NCBI GenBank assembly: GCA_964651825.1
Contig: CAZYWK010000002.1
Coordinates: forward strand, 21,161 to 85,160
Origin: Sva-07 sp964651825
GTDB lineage: Bacteria; Actinomycetota; Acidimicrobiia; Acidimicrobiales; Ilumatobacteraceae
Reading direction: 5' to 3'
Length of the DNA: 64,000 nt
Below are positions 56,914 through 64,000 of this stretch, piece after piece. Position 1 is the stretch's first letter, and every line of letters starts with the position of its first letter. The position numbers were made by a program, and so were the translations under genes. Below the pieces are notes generated by a model that saw only the letters and a list, made by a program, of their open reading frames with translations, was not told the origin of the DNA and did no database searches.

Positions 56914-57939
56914 GTGCACCTCGTCGATCGCCTCGATCTGCCGGCGGGCTACTCCGCCAGGCCGTACCGCGGCCGGGCCGATCATTCGGCGATGGCATCG
57001 GTGCTCGGGGAGTACCGGGCGCACAGTGGCGTCGCGGAGATGCCGACCGTCGAGCAGATGGACGTCACCTACGCCAACTTCGACCACTGCGACCCCGGCC
57101 GCGACATCGCGATCGTCGAGCACGACGCCGCGGGCGGCTCGAGTGAGGATGACGATCGGGTCGTGGGGTATCTCCGGCCGACGTGGGACGACCTCGAAGC
57201 GGGGACCCGTGACTGCGTGCTGTTCTCGCCCCTCCGTGTCGCGCATCTGATCGAGCCGCTGTTCGACGCGCTTGTCGACGGCCAGGAACAGCACCTGCGC
57301 CCGTGGGCCGACGAGAGGCCGCCGGCACGATGGCGGGCCTTCGCCGCCCACCCGGGACCCGATCAGCCGGCGACCACCGAGGCCGCCTGGCTCGAAGCGC
57401 GCAGCTATGTCGCCACCGAGTGGGGCGCCTCGCTCGTGCGCCCGCATCTCGATGACGTCCCCGAGCGCGCCCTGCCCGACGGCGTCGAGGTCCGCCCGGT
57501 GACACCGGATCAGATCCGCACGATCCTCGCCGCCGACTTCGAGGCGTTTCGTGGCGAGTGGGACTTCCACGAACCGACCGAGGAGGACTACGCCGACATC
57601 CTGGAGAGTCCGTACCGCGACGAGTCGTTGTGGAAGGTGGCGTGGGCCGGCGACGAGGTGGTCGGCCAGGTGAAGTCGTTCGTCAACCCCGACGAGAACG
57701 CGGCTCGCGGCTACCGGCGCGGCTACACCGAGTACATCGCGACCCACCACGATTGGCGCAACCGCGGCATCGCCGGCGCGCTCCTCGCGATGAGCCTCCG
57801 CGAGCTCCGCGAGCGCGGCATGACCGAAGCCGCCCTCGGCGTCGACACCAACAACCCCGGTGGGGCGTTCCAGCTGTACACGAGTCTCGGCTTCGAGCTG
57901 CGCAGCTACGAGGCCGTCTACACCAAACCCGTGCCCTGA
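56914..57939 (+). CDS. Tandem-GNAT N-acetyltransferase
   Basis: This 341-residue protein appears to carry two GNAT-like halves, of which the C-terminal one is complete: VEVRPVTPDQIRTIL, EYIATHHDWRNRGIAGALL (acetyl-CoA loop) and NPGGAFQLYTSLGFELR. The N-terminal half is diverged. It resembles mycothiol-synthase-like tandem GNATs in layout. GTG 56914 is 6 nt after a -10 (TACGTT, 56902-56907). Its stop codon lies in the left arm of a palindromic repeat. Confidence 0.82.
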   Translation: MHLVDRLDLPAGYSARPYRGRADHSAMASVLGEYRAHSGVAEMPTVEQMDVTYANFDHCDPGRDIAIVEHDAAGGSSEDDDRVVGYLRPTWDDLEAGTRDCVLFSPLRVAHLIEPLFDALVDGQEQHLRPWADERPPARWRAFAAHPGPDQPATTEAAWLEARSYVATEWGASLVRPHLDDVPERALPDGVEVRPVTPDQIRTILAADFEAFRGEWDFHEPTEEDYADILESPYRDESLWKVAWAGDEVVGQVKSFVNPDENAARGYRRGYTEYIATHHDWRNRGIAGALLAMSLRELRERGMTEAALGVDTNNPGGAFQLYTSLGFELRSYEAVYTKPVP

Positions 57940-57970
57940 AGCGTTCGGGGTCAGACCCTGAACGTTTCAG
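57936..57970. repeat. GGGGTCAGACCC-core palindrome between genes
   Basis: Arms of 17 bp (57936-57952, 57954-57970) pair with two mismatches around GGGTCAGACCC. It begins at the GNAT stop codon and contains the stop codon of the ABC relic on the other strand, so it may work as a two-way terminator. A relative lies inside the STAND gene at 61165. Confidence 0.75.
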
Positions 57971-58215
57971 GTTCGGAGCCGACGCTCCAGGTCTGGGCGC
58001 GCTGGCGGAGGGACCAGTAGCGGGCGTAGACGCCGGCGTTGCCGATCAGCTCGTCGTGGGTGCCCTGGTCGACGAGCCGGCCCGCGCCGCGGTCGCCGCG
58101 GCGATCACTTCGTCGTCGGTGGGGTCGTGGCGGCCGAAGGCGATGTTGTCGCGGATCGTGCCGGGGAACAGGTACACGTTTCTGGAACACGACGGCAACG
58201 GCGTCGAAGAGCTGC
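57951..58215 (-). pseudogene. Relic of an ABC exporter ATPase domain
   Basis: Reading the minus strand, DAVAVVFQ (Q-loop) is followed, after a one-base frameshift in an A-run near 58180, by NVYLFPGTIRDNIAFGRHD and DEVIAAA. The sequence then jumps straight to GRLVDQGTHDELIGNAG, the C-terminal end of such proteins. The signature, Walker B and H-loop (over 100 residues) are deleted, and the N-terminal membrane domain is absent. It is a decayed fragment. Confidence 0.8.
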
Positions 58216-58268
58216 CTCGACGTGCTGCGCGATGGCCTCGGTGTGCTCGACCGTGCTACGTAGAGGCC

Positions 58269-60089
58269 ATGACGACGATGGGTGCACGGGCCGCGAGCTT
58301 CGTACTCGTACTGGCGGCGGCGATGGGGGTGGTGACACCGCCGTGGGCGAGCGATCGGGCGGTCGCCGCACCGCCCGTCGAGGCACTGCTCGTCGGCGAC
58401 TCGGTGATGAACGGGATGGCCCAGGGCTACGGCGCGGCGGCGCGGGCCGCGCTGGCCGCGCGTCACTCCTACGTCCTCGACACGGCCGGGTGTCGCCGGC
58501 TGATCACGACCAGTTGCTCGATCGGCGGACGACCGGCGCCGACCAACGCGATTACGGCGGTCACCGCCAACGCCGGCCGGTACCACGGAACCCTCGTGGT
58601 GGCCGTCGGCTACAACGACCCGCCCACCGGCCCGGTCGGCATCGCCACTGCCGTCGACGTGATCGTCGCTGAGGCGCGGCGGCAGGGCATCGGCGACGTC
58701 GTCTGGCTGACCTACCGCGAGGCGGGGCCGGCCGCCACGGTCAGCCGGTTCCGCAGCAACAACGCGGTCCTGCGGGCGAAGGCGGCGGAGATCCCGGAAC
58801 TGCGCCTCGCCGACTGGAACGCGATGAGCGCCGGTCTCCCGCCGAGCTGGTTCTCCGCCGACGGGATCCATCTCGGCGCCCAGGCCGCCCTGGCGATGGC
58901 CGATCTCGTGGGCGACGCGCTCGACCAGGCCCCCACCTCTCGGTGCAACGCGCCGAGCCCGTCCGGTCTTGCCGACGCCGCTGGCTCCGACGTGGCGGCC
59001 GATGCAGGCCCCGGCGGCGAGGGCGGTCTGCACATGCTGCCCGCGCCGGTACGACTGCTCGACACACGGACGTGGTCGGGACCGCTGGCGGCCGGAGGTG
59101 TGGCCCGCGTCGCCGTCGCGCCGGTGGCGCCGACGCCCGGTGCGAGTGCTGCGCTCGTGTCGCTCGTCCAGGTCGACGCGTGTGCCGCGGGGTACCTCAC
59201 CGCGTATCCGTGCGGGTCCGCACCGCCGAACGCATCGGTGGTGAACGGCGGCGACGGGACGACGGTCGCCAATGCCGCCCTGGTCCCGCTCGGCGCCGAT
59301 GGGGAGGTGTGCGTCTACGCGTCGGCGACGACCGATGTGATCGTCGATCTCCTCGGCGTCGTGGCGCCGGCCGGTGACGGGACCGTGCCGCTCCCACCGG
59401 TGCGGCTCGTCGACACCCGGCCGGGCGCGCCGGCGCGCCTGGCCGTGCCCGATCAGCGCGTCGGCCCGGCGGGGTTGACCGTCGATGTGCGGACCCTGCT
59501 CGCCGGTGGCCCGCTGCCGGCGGCACTCGCCGTGAACCTGACGGCGGCCTGGCCGGGCGGCGACGGCTTCCTGTCGCTGTTGCCCGGACCGTGCACGGGT
59601 CAGATCCCGTCGACGTCGACGCTCAACGTGCGCGCCCATCAGGATGCGGCCGCCGGAGCGGTGGTGGGCCTCGTCGAGGGCACGTTCTGCGTGTTCAGCA
59701 ACGTCGAGACCGACGTGATCGTCGACCTCCACGCCGCCCATGGCAGCACGATCGGGGGTGGGAGCATCGTTCCGGTCGTGCCGACCAGGGTGGTCGACAC
59801 CCGCCTGGACGTGGCGGTCGCGGCTGGTGAGACGCGGGTACTCCCCGGGCTGGTGCCGGCAGGCCGGCGCGGCGCGATCGTCAACGTCACCGTGGCCGAT
59901 CCGCAGGCGCCCGGCTACGTGTCGGTGCATCCGTGCGGCACGCCGCCGGAGGTGTCGAACGTCAACGTCGGTGCCGCACCGGCCACCGCCAACCTCGCCG
60001 TGATCGATGCCGGCGACGCTGGTGACGTGTGCGTGTTCTCCTCGACGACCACCGACGTGATCATCGACGTCGAGGCCTGGATCTCGTGA
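58269..60089 (+). CDS. Secreted SGNH hydrolase with three C-terminal beta repeats
   Basis: This 606-residue protein has a signal peptide (ASFVLVLAAAMGVVTPPWAS) and an SGNH/GDSL-type domain in residues about 40-220: block I LLVGDSVMNG, block III VAVGYNDPP (Asn in a G-Y-N-D form) and the terminal DGIHLGAQA with the catalytic Asp and His. Three repeats of about 120 residues follow, each starting R[LV][LV]DTR and ending TDVIVDL or TDVIIDV. Such repeats are common in secreted acidimicrobial proteins and probably attach to the surface or to glycans. The enzyme may be an acetyl esterase. The ATG at 58278 is an alternative start. Confidence 0.85.
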   Translation: MTTMGARAASFVLVLAAAMGVVTPPWASDRAVAAPPVEALLVGDSVMNGMAQGYGAAARAALAARHSYVLDTAGCRRLITTSCSIGGRPAPTNAITAVTANAGRYHGTLVVAVGYNDPPTGPVGIATAVDVIVAEARRQGIGDVVWLTYREAGPAATVSRFRSNNAVLRAKAAEIPELRLADWNAMSAGLPPSWFSADGIHLGAQAALAMADLVGDALDQAPTSRCNAPSPSGLADAAGSDVAADAGPGGEGGLHMLPAPVRLLDTRTWSGPLAAGGVARVAVAPVAPTPGASAALVSLVQVDACAAGYLTAYPCGSAPPNASVVNGGDGTTVANAALVPLGADGEVCVYASATTDVIVDLLGVVAPAGDGTVPLPPVRLVDTRPGAPARLAVPDQRVGPAGLTVDVRTLLAGGPLPAALAVNLTAAWPGGDGFLSLLPGPCTGQIPSTSTLNVRAHQDAAAGAVVGLVEGTFCVFSNVETDVIVDLHAAHGSTIGGGSIVPVVPTRVVDTRLDVAVAAGETRVLPGLVPAGRRGAIVNVTVADPQAPGYVSVHPCGTPPEVSNVNVGAAPATANLAVIDAGDAGDVCVFSSTTTDVIIDVEAWIS

Positions 60090-60125
60090 ACTGCGACATC
60101 GCGGCGCCTGCCAGACTTGCCGGTC

Positions 60126-63100
60126 GTGGTAGGCGAGGTGGTTGACGATCGTTCGATCCGGGTGTTCGTGTCGTCGACGTTCCGCGACATGCAGTTGGAG
60201 CGCGACGAGTTGGTCAAGCGGGTGTTCCCGCAGATCCGCCGGATGTGCGAGCAGCGGGGCGTCACGTGGAGCGAGGTCGACCTGCGTTGGGGCGTCACCG
60301 ACGAACAGAAGGCCGAAGGCGCGGTCCTGCCGATCTGTCTCGCCGAGATCGAGCGCACCCGCCCGTACTTCATCGGCCTGCTGGGCCAGCGCTATGGATG
60401 GGTGCCCGACGAGATCCCGGCCACCCTCGCCCAGGAGCTCGGTTGGCTCGGCGACGATCCCGGCCGCTCGGTGACCGAGCTGGAGATCCTCCACGGTGTC
60501 CTCAACGACCCCGACTCGGCCGGGCACGCGTTCTTCTACCTACGCGACCCGCAATGGGTCGACCGCCTGGCGGACGCCGACCGGTCGACCTTCCTCGAGG
60601 AGAACCCTGACGGCGCGCAACGCCTCGCCGAGCTCCGCGAGCGGCTCGCGGCCGGCCCGCTGCCGACCCGGATGTACTCCGACCCTGTCGCGTTGGGCGA
60701 GCTCGTGCTCGCCGATCTGGCCCGGCTCGTCGAGGAGCGGTATCCCGACCCCCGTCCGCCTGGCCCGCTGGAGCGTGCGTCGCTGGTCCACGCGTCGTTC
60801 GGTCGCCGCCTGGCCACAGGCTTCGTGCCCCGACCACAGGTCGCCGCGCTGCTCGACGAAGGCATCGGGCTCGCGGTCGACGGCCGATCGGTGCCGATGC
60901 TGCTCACCGGCCCATCCGGCGGCGGCGCCTCCGCGCTCGTCACCGATTGGGCGGCCCGCCGCGTCACCGAGCATCCCGGCGAGCGGGTGATCGTGCATCA
61001 CGTCGGCGCCGACAGCGAGGCCGCCGACCACCGCGCGCTCGTCGCCCGCCTCCTCGCCGAGCTCGATCCGACCCGTCCCGGCGACGACACGCACAACGCC
61101 GTCCCCGATGACCCGGCCGCACTGCGCAGCGCCCTCCGCCAAGCGTTCGCCCGCACCGGCCCGAGTTGGCCCCCTCCGGGGTCAGACCCCGAAGGGGGCC
61201 AACGGCCACCGCGGGTGCTGATCGTGCTCGACGGGGTCGACCAGCTCGACGACGTCGACGGTGCGCCCGATCTGCGTTGGCTGCCAGATTCGGTGCCGAG
61301 CACCGTTGCCGTCGTAGCCACCGCGACCGGCCCGCGGCCGCGGGCCACGTTCGAGCATCGCGGGTGGAACGTCGTCGAAGTCCCACCGCTCGATGCCGAC
61401 GAGCGGCGCACCCTCGCGATCCGCTTCCTCGCCGGCTACGCGAAGGGGCTCGACGAGGCGCATCTGGCCGCCCTCGTCGCGGCGCCCAACACGGGCAACC
61501 CGCGGTTCTTGCGCATCGTGCTCGACGAGCTCCGCCAGCACGGCGACCACTTCACACTCGGCGACCGGATCGCCGAGCTCTGCGGTGCCGCGACGGTCGA
61601 CGACCTCCTCGAGCTCGTGCTCTCGCGGTACGAGCGCGACTTCGAGCGTGACGCTCCGGGGCTGACGCGCGCCGCGCTCACCTCGCTGTGGGCCGCACGC
61701 CGTGGCCTGTCGGAACCCGAGCTCCTCGCCATCGTCGGCGGTGGCGACGACGCGCCGCTTCCGCAGGCGGCGTGGGCGCCCCTCCACCTCGCCGCCGAGG
61801 ACGGGCTCGCCGTGCGCGGTGGCCTGCTCGGCGTCGCCCACGCCGAGCTGCGCACCGCGATCGAGGACCGATACCTGCCCACCGACGATGCCCGCCGGGC
61901 GGCGCACGCCCGCCTGGCCGCCTACTTCGCGGCCCGACCGCTGTCGGATCGTGTCACCGACGAGCTCGGGTGGCAGCTCGCCGACGCCGGCGACCTCGAC
62001 GGTCTCACGCGCACTCTCGGCGACCTGGAGTTCACCGAACACGCGTACCGCCGGTCACCCGCCGACGTCCGCCGGCTCTGGAGCCGGATCGACAGCCGCA
62101 CCGCGATGGTCGATGCCTACCGGCCCGTCGTCGTCGACCCGGCCGGCCACGACGTCGAGGTGGCCGGTGGTCCGCGGCGTCAGCTCGTGTGGGGTGCGGC
62201 CCGCCTCCTGGCCGACGACGGCCATCCGGCCGAGGCCACCGCGCTGTTTCGATACCTCGTCGACCAGGCCCGGCTCGCTCCGGAGGGTGCGAACGATCCG
62301 CCCGGTGGCGACTCCAAGCTGCGGGCCGCGCTCGTCAACCTCGGCGCCGCCCTGTGGTCGAACGGCGATCTCGAAGGTGCCCGCACGACGCTGGGCGAAG
62401 GGGTCGACCGCTGCCGCGCCGCAGCCGACGACGCGATGCTGTCGGCAGCACTCGGCAACCTGGCGATGGTGGAGCGCGACCTCGGCCTCCACGACGACGC
62501 CGACCGCCGCTTCACGGAGGAAGCCGCCATCTGTCGTGCTCGCGACGACGAGTTCGGTCTCCAGGCGAGCCTCGGCAACCGCGCCCAACTCCTCCGCCTG
62601 ATGGGCCGGTACAGCGATGCGCTCGACCTCCTCGTCGAGCAGGAGGCGATCTGCCGCGACCTCGCCGATCCGGCTGCCGTCGCCCGAGCGCTCGCCGGCC
62701 AGGCGTCGGTGCTCGCCGACCGGGGAGACGTGCGGGAGGCGATCGCGCTCACCGAGCGGTACGCGGCGAGCACCCGCCGCGACGGCGACCGCCGCGGCCT
62801 CGTCGAGGCGGAGCTCAACCTGGCGGTCTTCCACGGTCAGCTCGGCGACGCCCACGCGGCGATGAGCGCGATCGGCGAGGCGGAGTCGTGGGCACGTGAT
62901 CTCGGCCAGCCCGACCTCCTGTCGCGCGTGCTCGTCACCCGCGCGAACGCGCTCGGTCAGTTGGGAGACTGGGCGCAGGCAGAGCGGGTGGCACGGGAAG
63001 GCGAGCTCACCGCGCGGCAGGCCGGGCTCGATGCCCAGGTCGGGCTCGCCCTCGGCGCCATCGGCACGGCCCGGCGCGAGCAGGGAGACCTTGCCGGGGC

Positions 63101-63968
63101 GCGGGCGGTCCACGTCGCCGAACTGGAGCTCGCCGAGTCGATCGGCAACCGCTCGGCGATCGCCACCGCCCAGACGAACCTCGGCACCATGGCCATCGCC
63201 GAGCAGCGCTACCCCGAGATGTACGAGCGGTACGCGATCGCGGAGGCGATCCTGCGCGATCTCGACACGCCCTCGATGCTGCTCCCGCTCCTCGCCAACC
63301 GTGGCCAGGTGAACCACGCCACCGGCCGCTTCCCCGAGGCCATGTCCGACCTCGCCGATGCGGCCCGGGAGGCCGCCCGGCTCGGTGTGCATCAGGCGGT
63401 GATCCAGTGGGGCGACCTGGCCGTACCGCTCGCCTACCAGCTCGGCGACACGGCCCGGGCCGAGGCCCTGTGGGCGGTGCTCGCTCCGGCCGCCGAGGCG
63501 ACCGGTGACGACGCCGCGCTCCAGCGGGCGCTCGGCGAGTGGGCGCTGCTGTTGATCAACCGCGCCCAACCTGCCGGCGCGGTCGGTACGCCCGCGAACG
63601 TCGATCAGCAGCTGCTGACGCAGGCGGCTGCGCTGCTCGACCGTCAGGAGGAGGTGTGCCGGCGGTCGTCGAACGACGTCGGCCTCGCTGCGTGTGTCGG
63701 CAACCGGGCGATCGTGCTCCGGTACCGCGGCGACCTCCAGGCGTCGCTCGCCTGCCTCGACGAACAGCTCGCGATTGCGGTCCGCATCGGTGACGCCCAG
63801 GGTCACCTGTTCGCCACCGCCAACCGCGGCGAGGTGCTCGGCCTCCTCGGCCGCCGCGACGAGGCCCTCCAGGCCCTCACGCAGGCCCGCGCCACCGCCA
63901 GCCAGTACGGCCTCACCCCCATGGTCCAGCAACTCGACCAGATGATCGCCAACCTCCCCTCGCCCTGA
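60126..63968 (+). CDS. DUF4062-STAND NTPase-TPR protein with a lysine-less Walker A
   Basis: This 1280-residue protein starts with DUF4062 (IRVFVSSTFRDMQLERDEL from residue 11, then EVDLRWGVT), also found in NPHP3/TEP1-type NTPases. A NACHT/STAND ATPase domain follows (about 230-600). Its Walker A reads GPSGGGAS (residues 262-269), with Ala268 where Lys is required, while Walker B is intact (VLIVLDGVDQLDD, Asp369). Residues about 640-1280 form many tetratricopeptide repeats (LVNLGAALWSNGDLEGA, LGNRAQLLRLMGRYSDA). A 39-bp palindrome is inserted in frame between the Walker motifs. GTG 60126 is 8 nt after CAGACT. STAND proteins act as signalling switches, in some cases in antiphage defence; this role is inference. 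Confidence 0.88.
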   Translation: MVGEVVDDRSIRVFVSSTFRDMQLERDELVKRVFPQIRRMCEQRGVTWSEVDLRWGVTDEQKAEGAVLPICLAEIERTRPYFIGLLGQRYGWVPDEIPATLAQELGWLGDDPGRSVTELEILHGVLNDPDSAGHAFFYLRDPQWVDRLADADRSTFLEENPDGAQRLAELRERLAAGPLPTRMYSDPVALGELVLADLARLVEERYPDPRPPGPLERASLVHASFGRRLATGFVPRPQVAALLDEGIGLAVDGRSVPMLLTGPSGGGASALVTDWAARRVTEHPGERVIVHHVGADSEAADHRALVARLLAELDPTRPGDDTHNAVPDDPAALRSALRQAFARTGPSWPPPGSDPEGGQRPPRVLIVLDGVDQLDDVDGAPDLRWLPDSVPSTVAVVATATGPRPRATFEHRGWNVVEVPPLDADERRTLAIRFLAGYAKGLDEAHLAALVAAPNTGNPRFLRIVLDELRQHGDHFTLGDRIAELCGAATVDDLLELVLSRYERDFERDAPGLTRAALTSLWAARRGLSEPELLAIVGGGDDAPLPQAAWAPLHLAAEDGLAVRGGLLGVAHAELRTAIEDRYLPTDDARRAAHARLAAYFAARPLSDRVTDELGWQLADAGDLDGLTRTLGDLEFTEHAYRRSPADVRRLWSRIDSRTAMVDAYRPVVVDPAGHDVEVAGGPRRQLVWGAARLLADDGHPAEATALFRYLVDQARLAPEGANDPPGGDSKLRAALVNLGAALWSNGDLEGARTTLGEGVDRCRAAADDAMLSAALGNLAMVERDLGLHDDADRRFTEEAAICRARDDEFGLQASLGNRAQLLRLMGRYSDALDLLVEQEAICRDLADPAAVARALAGQASVLADRGDVREAIALTERYAASTRRDGDRRGLVEAELNLAVFHGQLGDAHAAMSAIGEAESWARDLGQPDLLSRVLVTRANALGQLGDWAQAERVAREGELTARQAGLDAQVGLALGAIGTARREQGDLAGARAVHVAELELAESIGNRSAIATAQTNLGTMAIAEQRYPEMYERYAIAEAILRDLDTPSMLLPLLANRGQVNHATGRFPEAMSDLADAAREAARLGVHQAVIQWGDLAVPLAYQLGDTARAEALWAVLAPAAEATGDDAALQRALGEWALLLINRAQPAGAVGTPANVDQQLLTQAAALLDRQEEVCRRSSNDVGLAACVGNRAIVLRYRGDLQASLACLDEQLAIAVRIGDAQGHLFATANRGEVLGLLGRRDEALQALTQARATASQYGLTPMVQQLDQMIANLPSP
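61165..61203. repeat. 39-bp palindrome inserted in frame in the STAND gene
   Basis: Arms of 19 bp (61165-61183, 61185-61203) pair with one mismatch around GGGGTCAGACCCC. The length is 13 codons, so the frame is kept and a Trp-Pro-Pro-Pro-Gly-Ser-Asp-Pro-Glu stretch is encoded. Its core matches the intergenic palindrome at 57936-57970. Confidence 0.85.
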
Positions 63969-63976
63969 GTGCGTTT

Positions 63977-64000
63977 GGGGACGGGGCCAGAACGAACGGG
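63977..64000. repeat. Inverted copy of the GGCCCCGTCCCC repeat, cut by the window end
   Basis: GGGGACGGGGCC (63977-63988) is the complement of the repeat core and is followed by AGAACGAACGGG, which matches the arm of the copy at 24888-24930. It starts 9 nt after the STAND stop codon and may continue beyond the window. Confidence 0.7.

Noticed and set aside
1..64000. CRISPR arrays, tRNA/rRNA genes, phage or insertion-sequence genes
   Set aside because: No regularly spaced repeats with unique spacers, no recognisable tRNA or rRNA stretch and no transposase, integrase or phage protein was seen on reading the window. A dedicated tRNA scan was not possible here.

Overview
This is a strongly GC-rich, gene-dense stretch of bacterial chromosome. 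It looks like a high-GC actinobacterium, most likely of the Acidimicrobiia (Ilumatobacter-like). That placement is inference. It rests on the codon usage, the many GTG starts, the frequent promoters sitting 6-8 nt before start codons (leaderless transcription), F420-type and MGT-type enzyme families, and a secreted SGNH protein carrying three C-terminal 'LDTR ... TDVIVDL' repeats. Two 100-N gaps show that it comes from a scaffolded short-read draft. Both gaps are flanked by the same 55 bp on each side, so the contigs probably overlap there and the Ns are not missing sequence. I see no tRNA, rRNA, CRISPR array, phage or intact insertion sequence.

Layout. 1-3.8 kb: end of a PhyH-type dioxygenase, peptide deformylase, then histidine-degradation genes hutF and hutI. 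3.9-8 kb: a SoxR-like regulator with a recognisable SoxR box, and two overlapping ABC exporter half-transporters whose ATP sites are degenerate in a complementary way. 8-16 kb: a kinase-like gene, galK, lacZ, galT and a GH36 alpha-galactosidase, which together cover hydrolysis of galactosides and entry of galactose into the Leloir pathway. 16-17.3 kb: a type II NADH dehydrogenase disrupted at gap 1. 17.6-20.4 kb: an SPFH / double zinc-ribbon / small membrane protein operon resembling Bacillus YdjI-YdjG. 20.4-29.1 kb, mostly minus strand: GrpB-like protein, siderophore-type binding lipoprotein, alpha/beta hydrolase, acyl-CoA dehydrogenase, HxlR regulator, an unusual subtilase, and an ECF-type sigma factor with a membrane partner. 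29.2-38 kb: small accessory enzymes (kinases, methyltransferases, VOC proteins, PhzF, GNAT, SRPBCC/ArsR pair, ZIP transporter). 38-41 kb: a YiiX-type amidase spanning gap 2, a divergent small membrane protein, and a TetR regulator with a macrolide-type glycosyltransferase. 41.1-47.9 kb: one 2281-residue secreted multidomain protein. 48-54 kb: flavin reductase, MFS exporter, siderophore-interacting protein and a znuACB zinc-uptake operon. 54-58.2 kb: an HNH remnant, folP, AraC/VOC/GNAT genes and an ABC-transporter relic. 58.3-64 kb: the SGNH protein and a 1280-residue DUF4062-STAND-TPR protein.

Points that cut across the window. (1) Three families of short palindromic repeats are scattered between and inside genes. 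One copy supplies hutF with its start codon, one encodes the N-terminus of the HxlR regulator, and one lies in frame inside the STAND gene between its two Walker motifs. (2) Many genes have a -10 hexamer exactly 6 or 7 nt before their start codon, which both predicts leaderless mRNAs and decides several start sites. (3) Tightly coupled gene pairs with ATGA or GTGA overlaps are common: PhyH-def, the ABC pair, kinase-galK, galT-lacZ, zinc ribbon-small protein, ArsR-SRPBCC and znuA-C-B.
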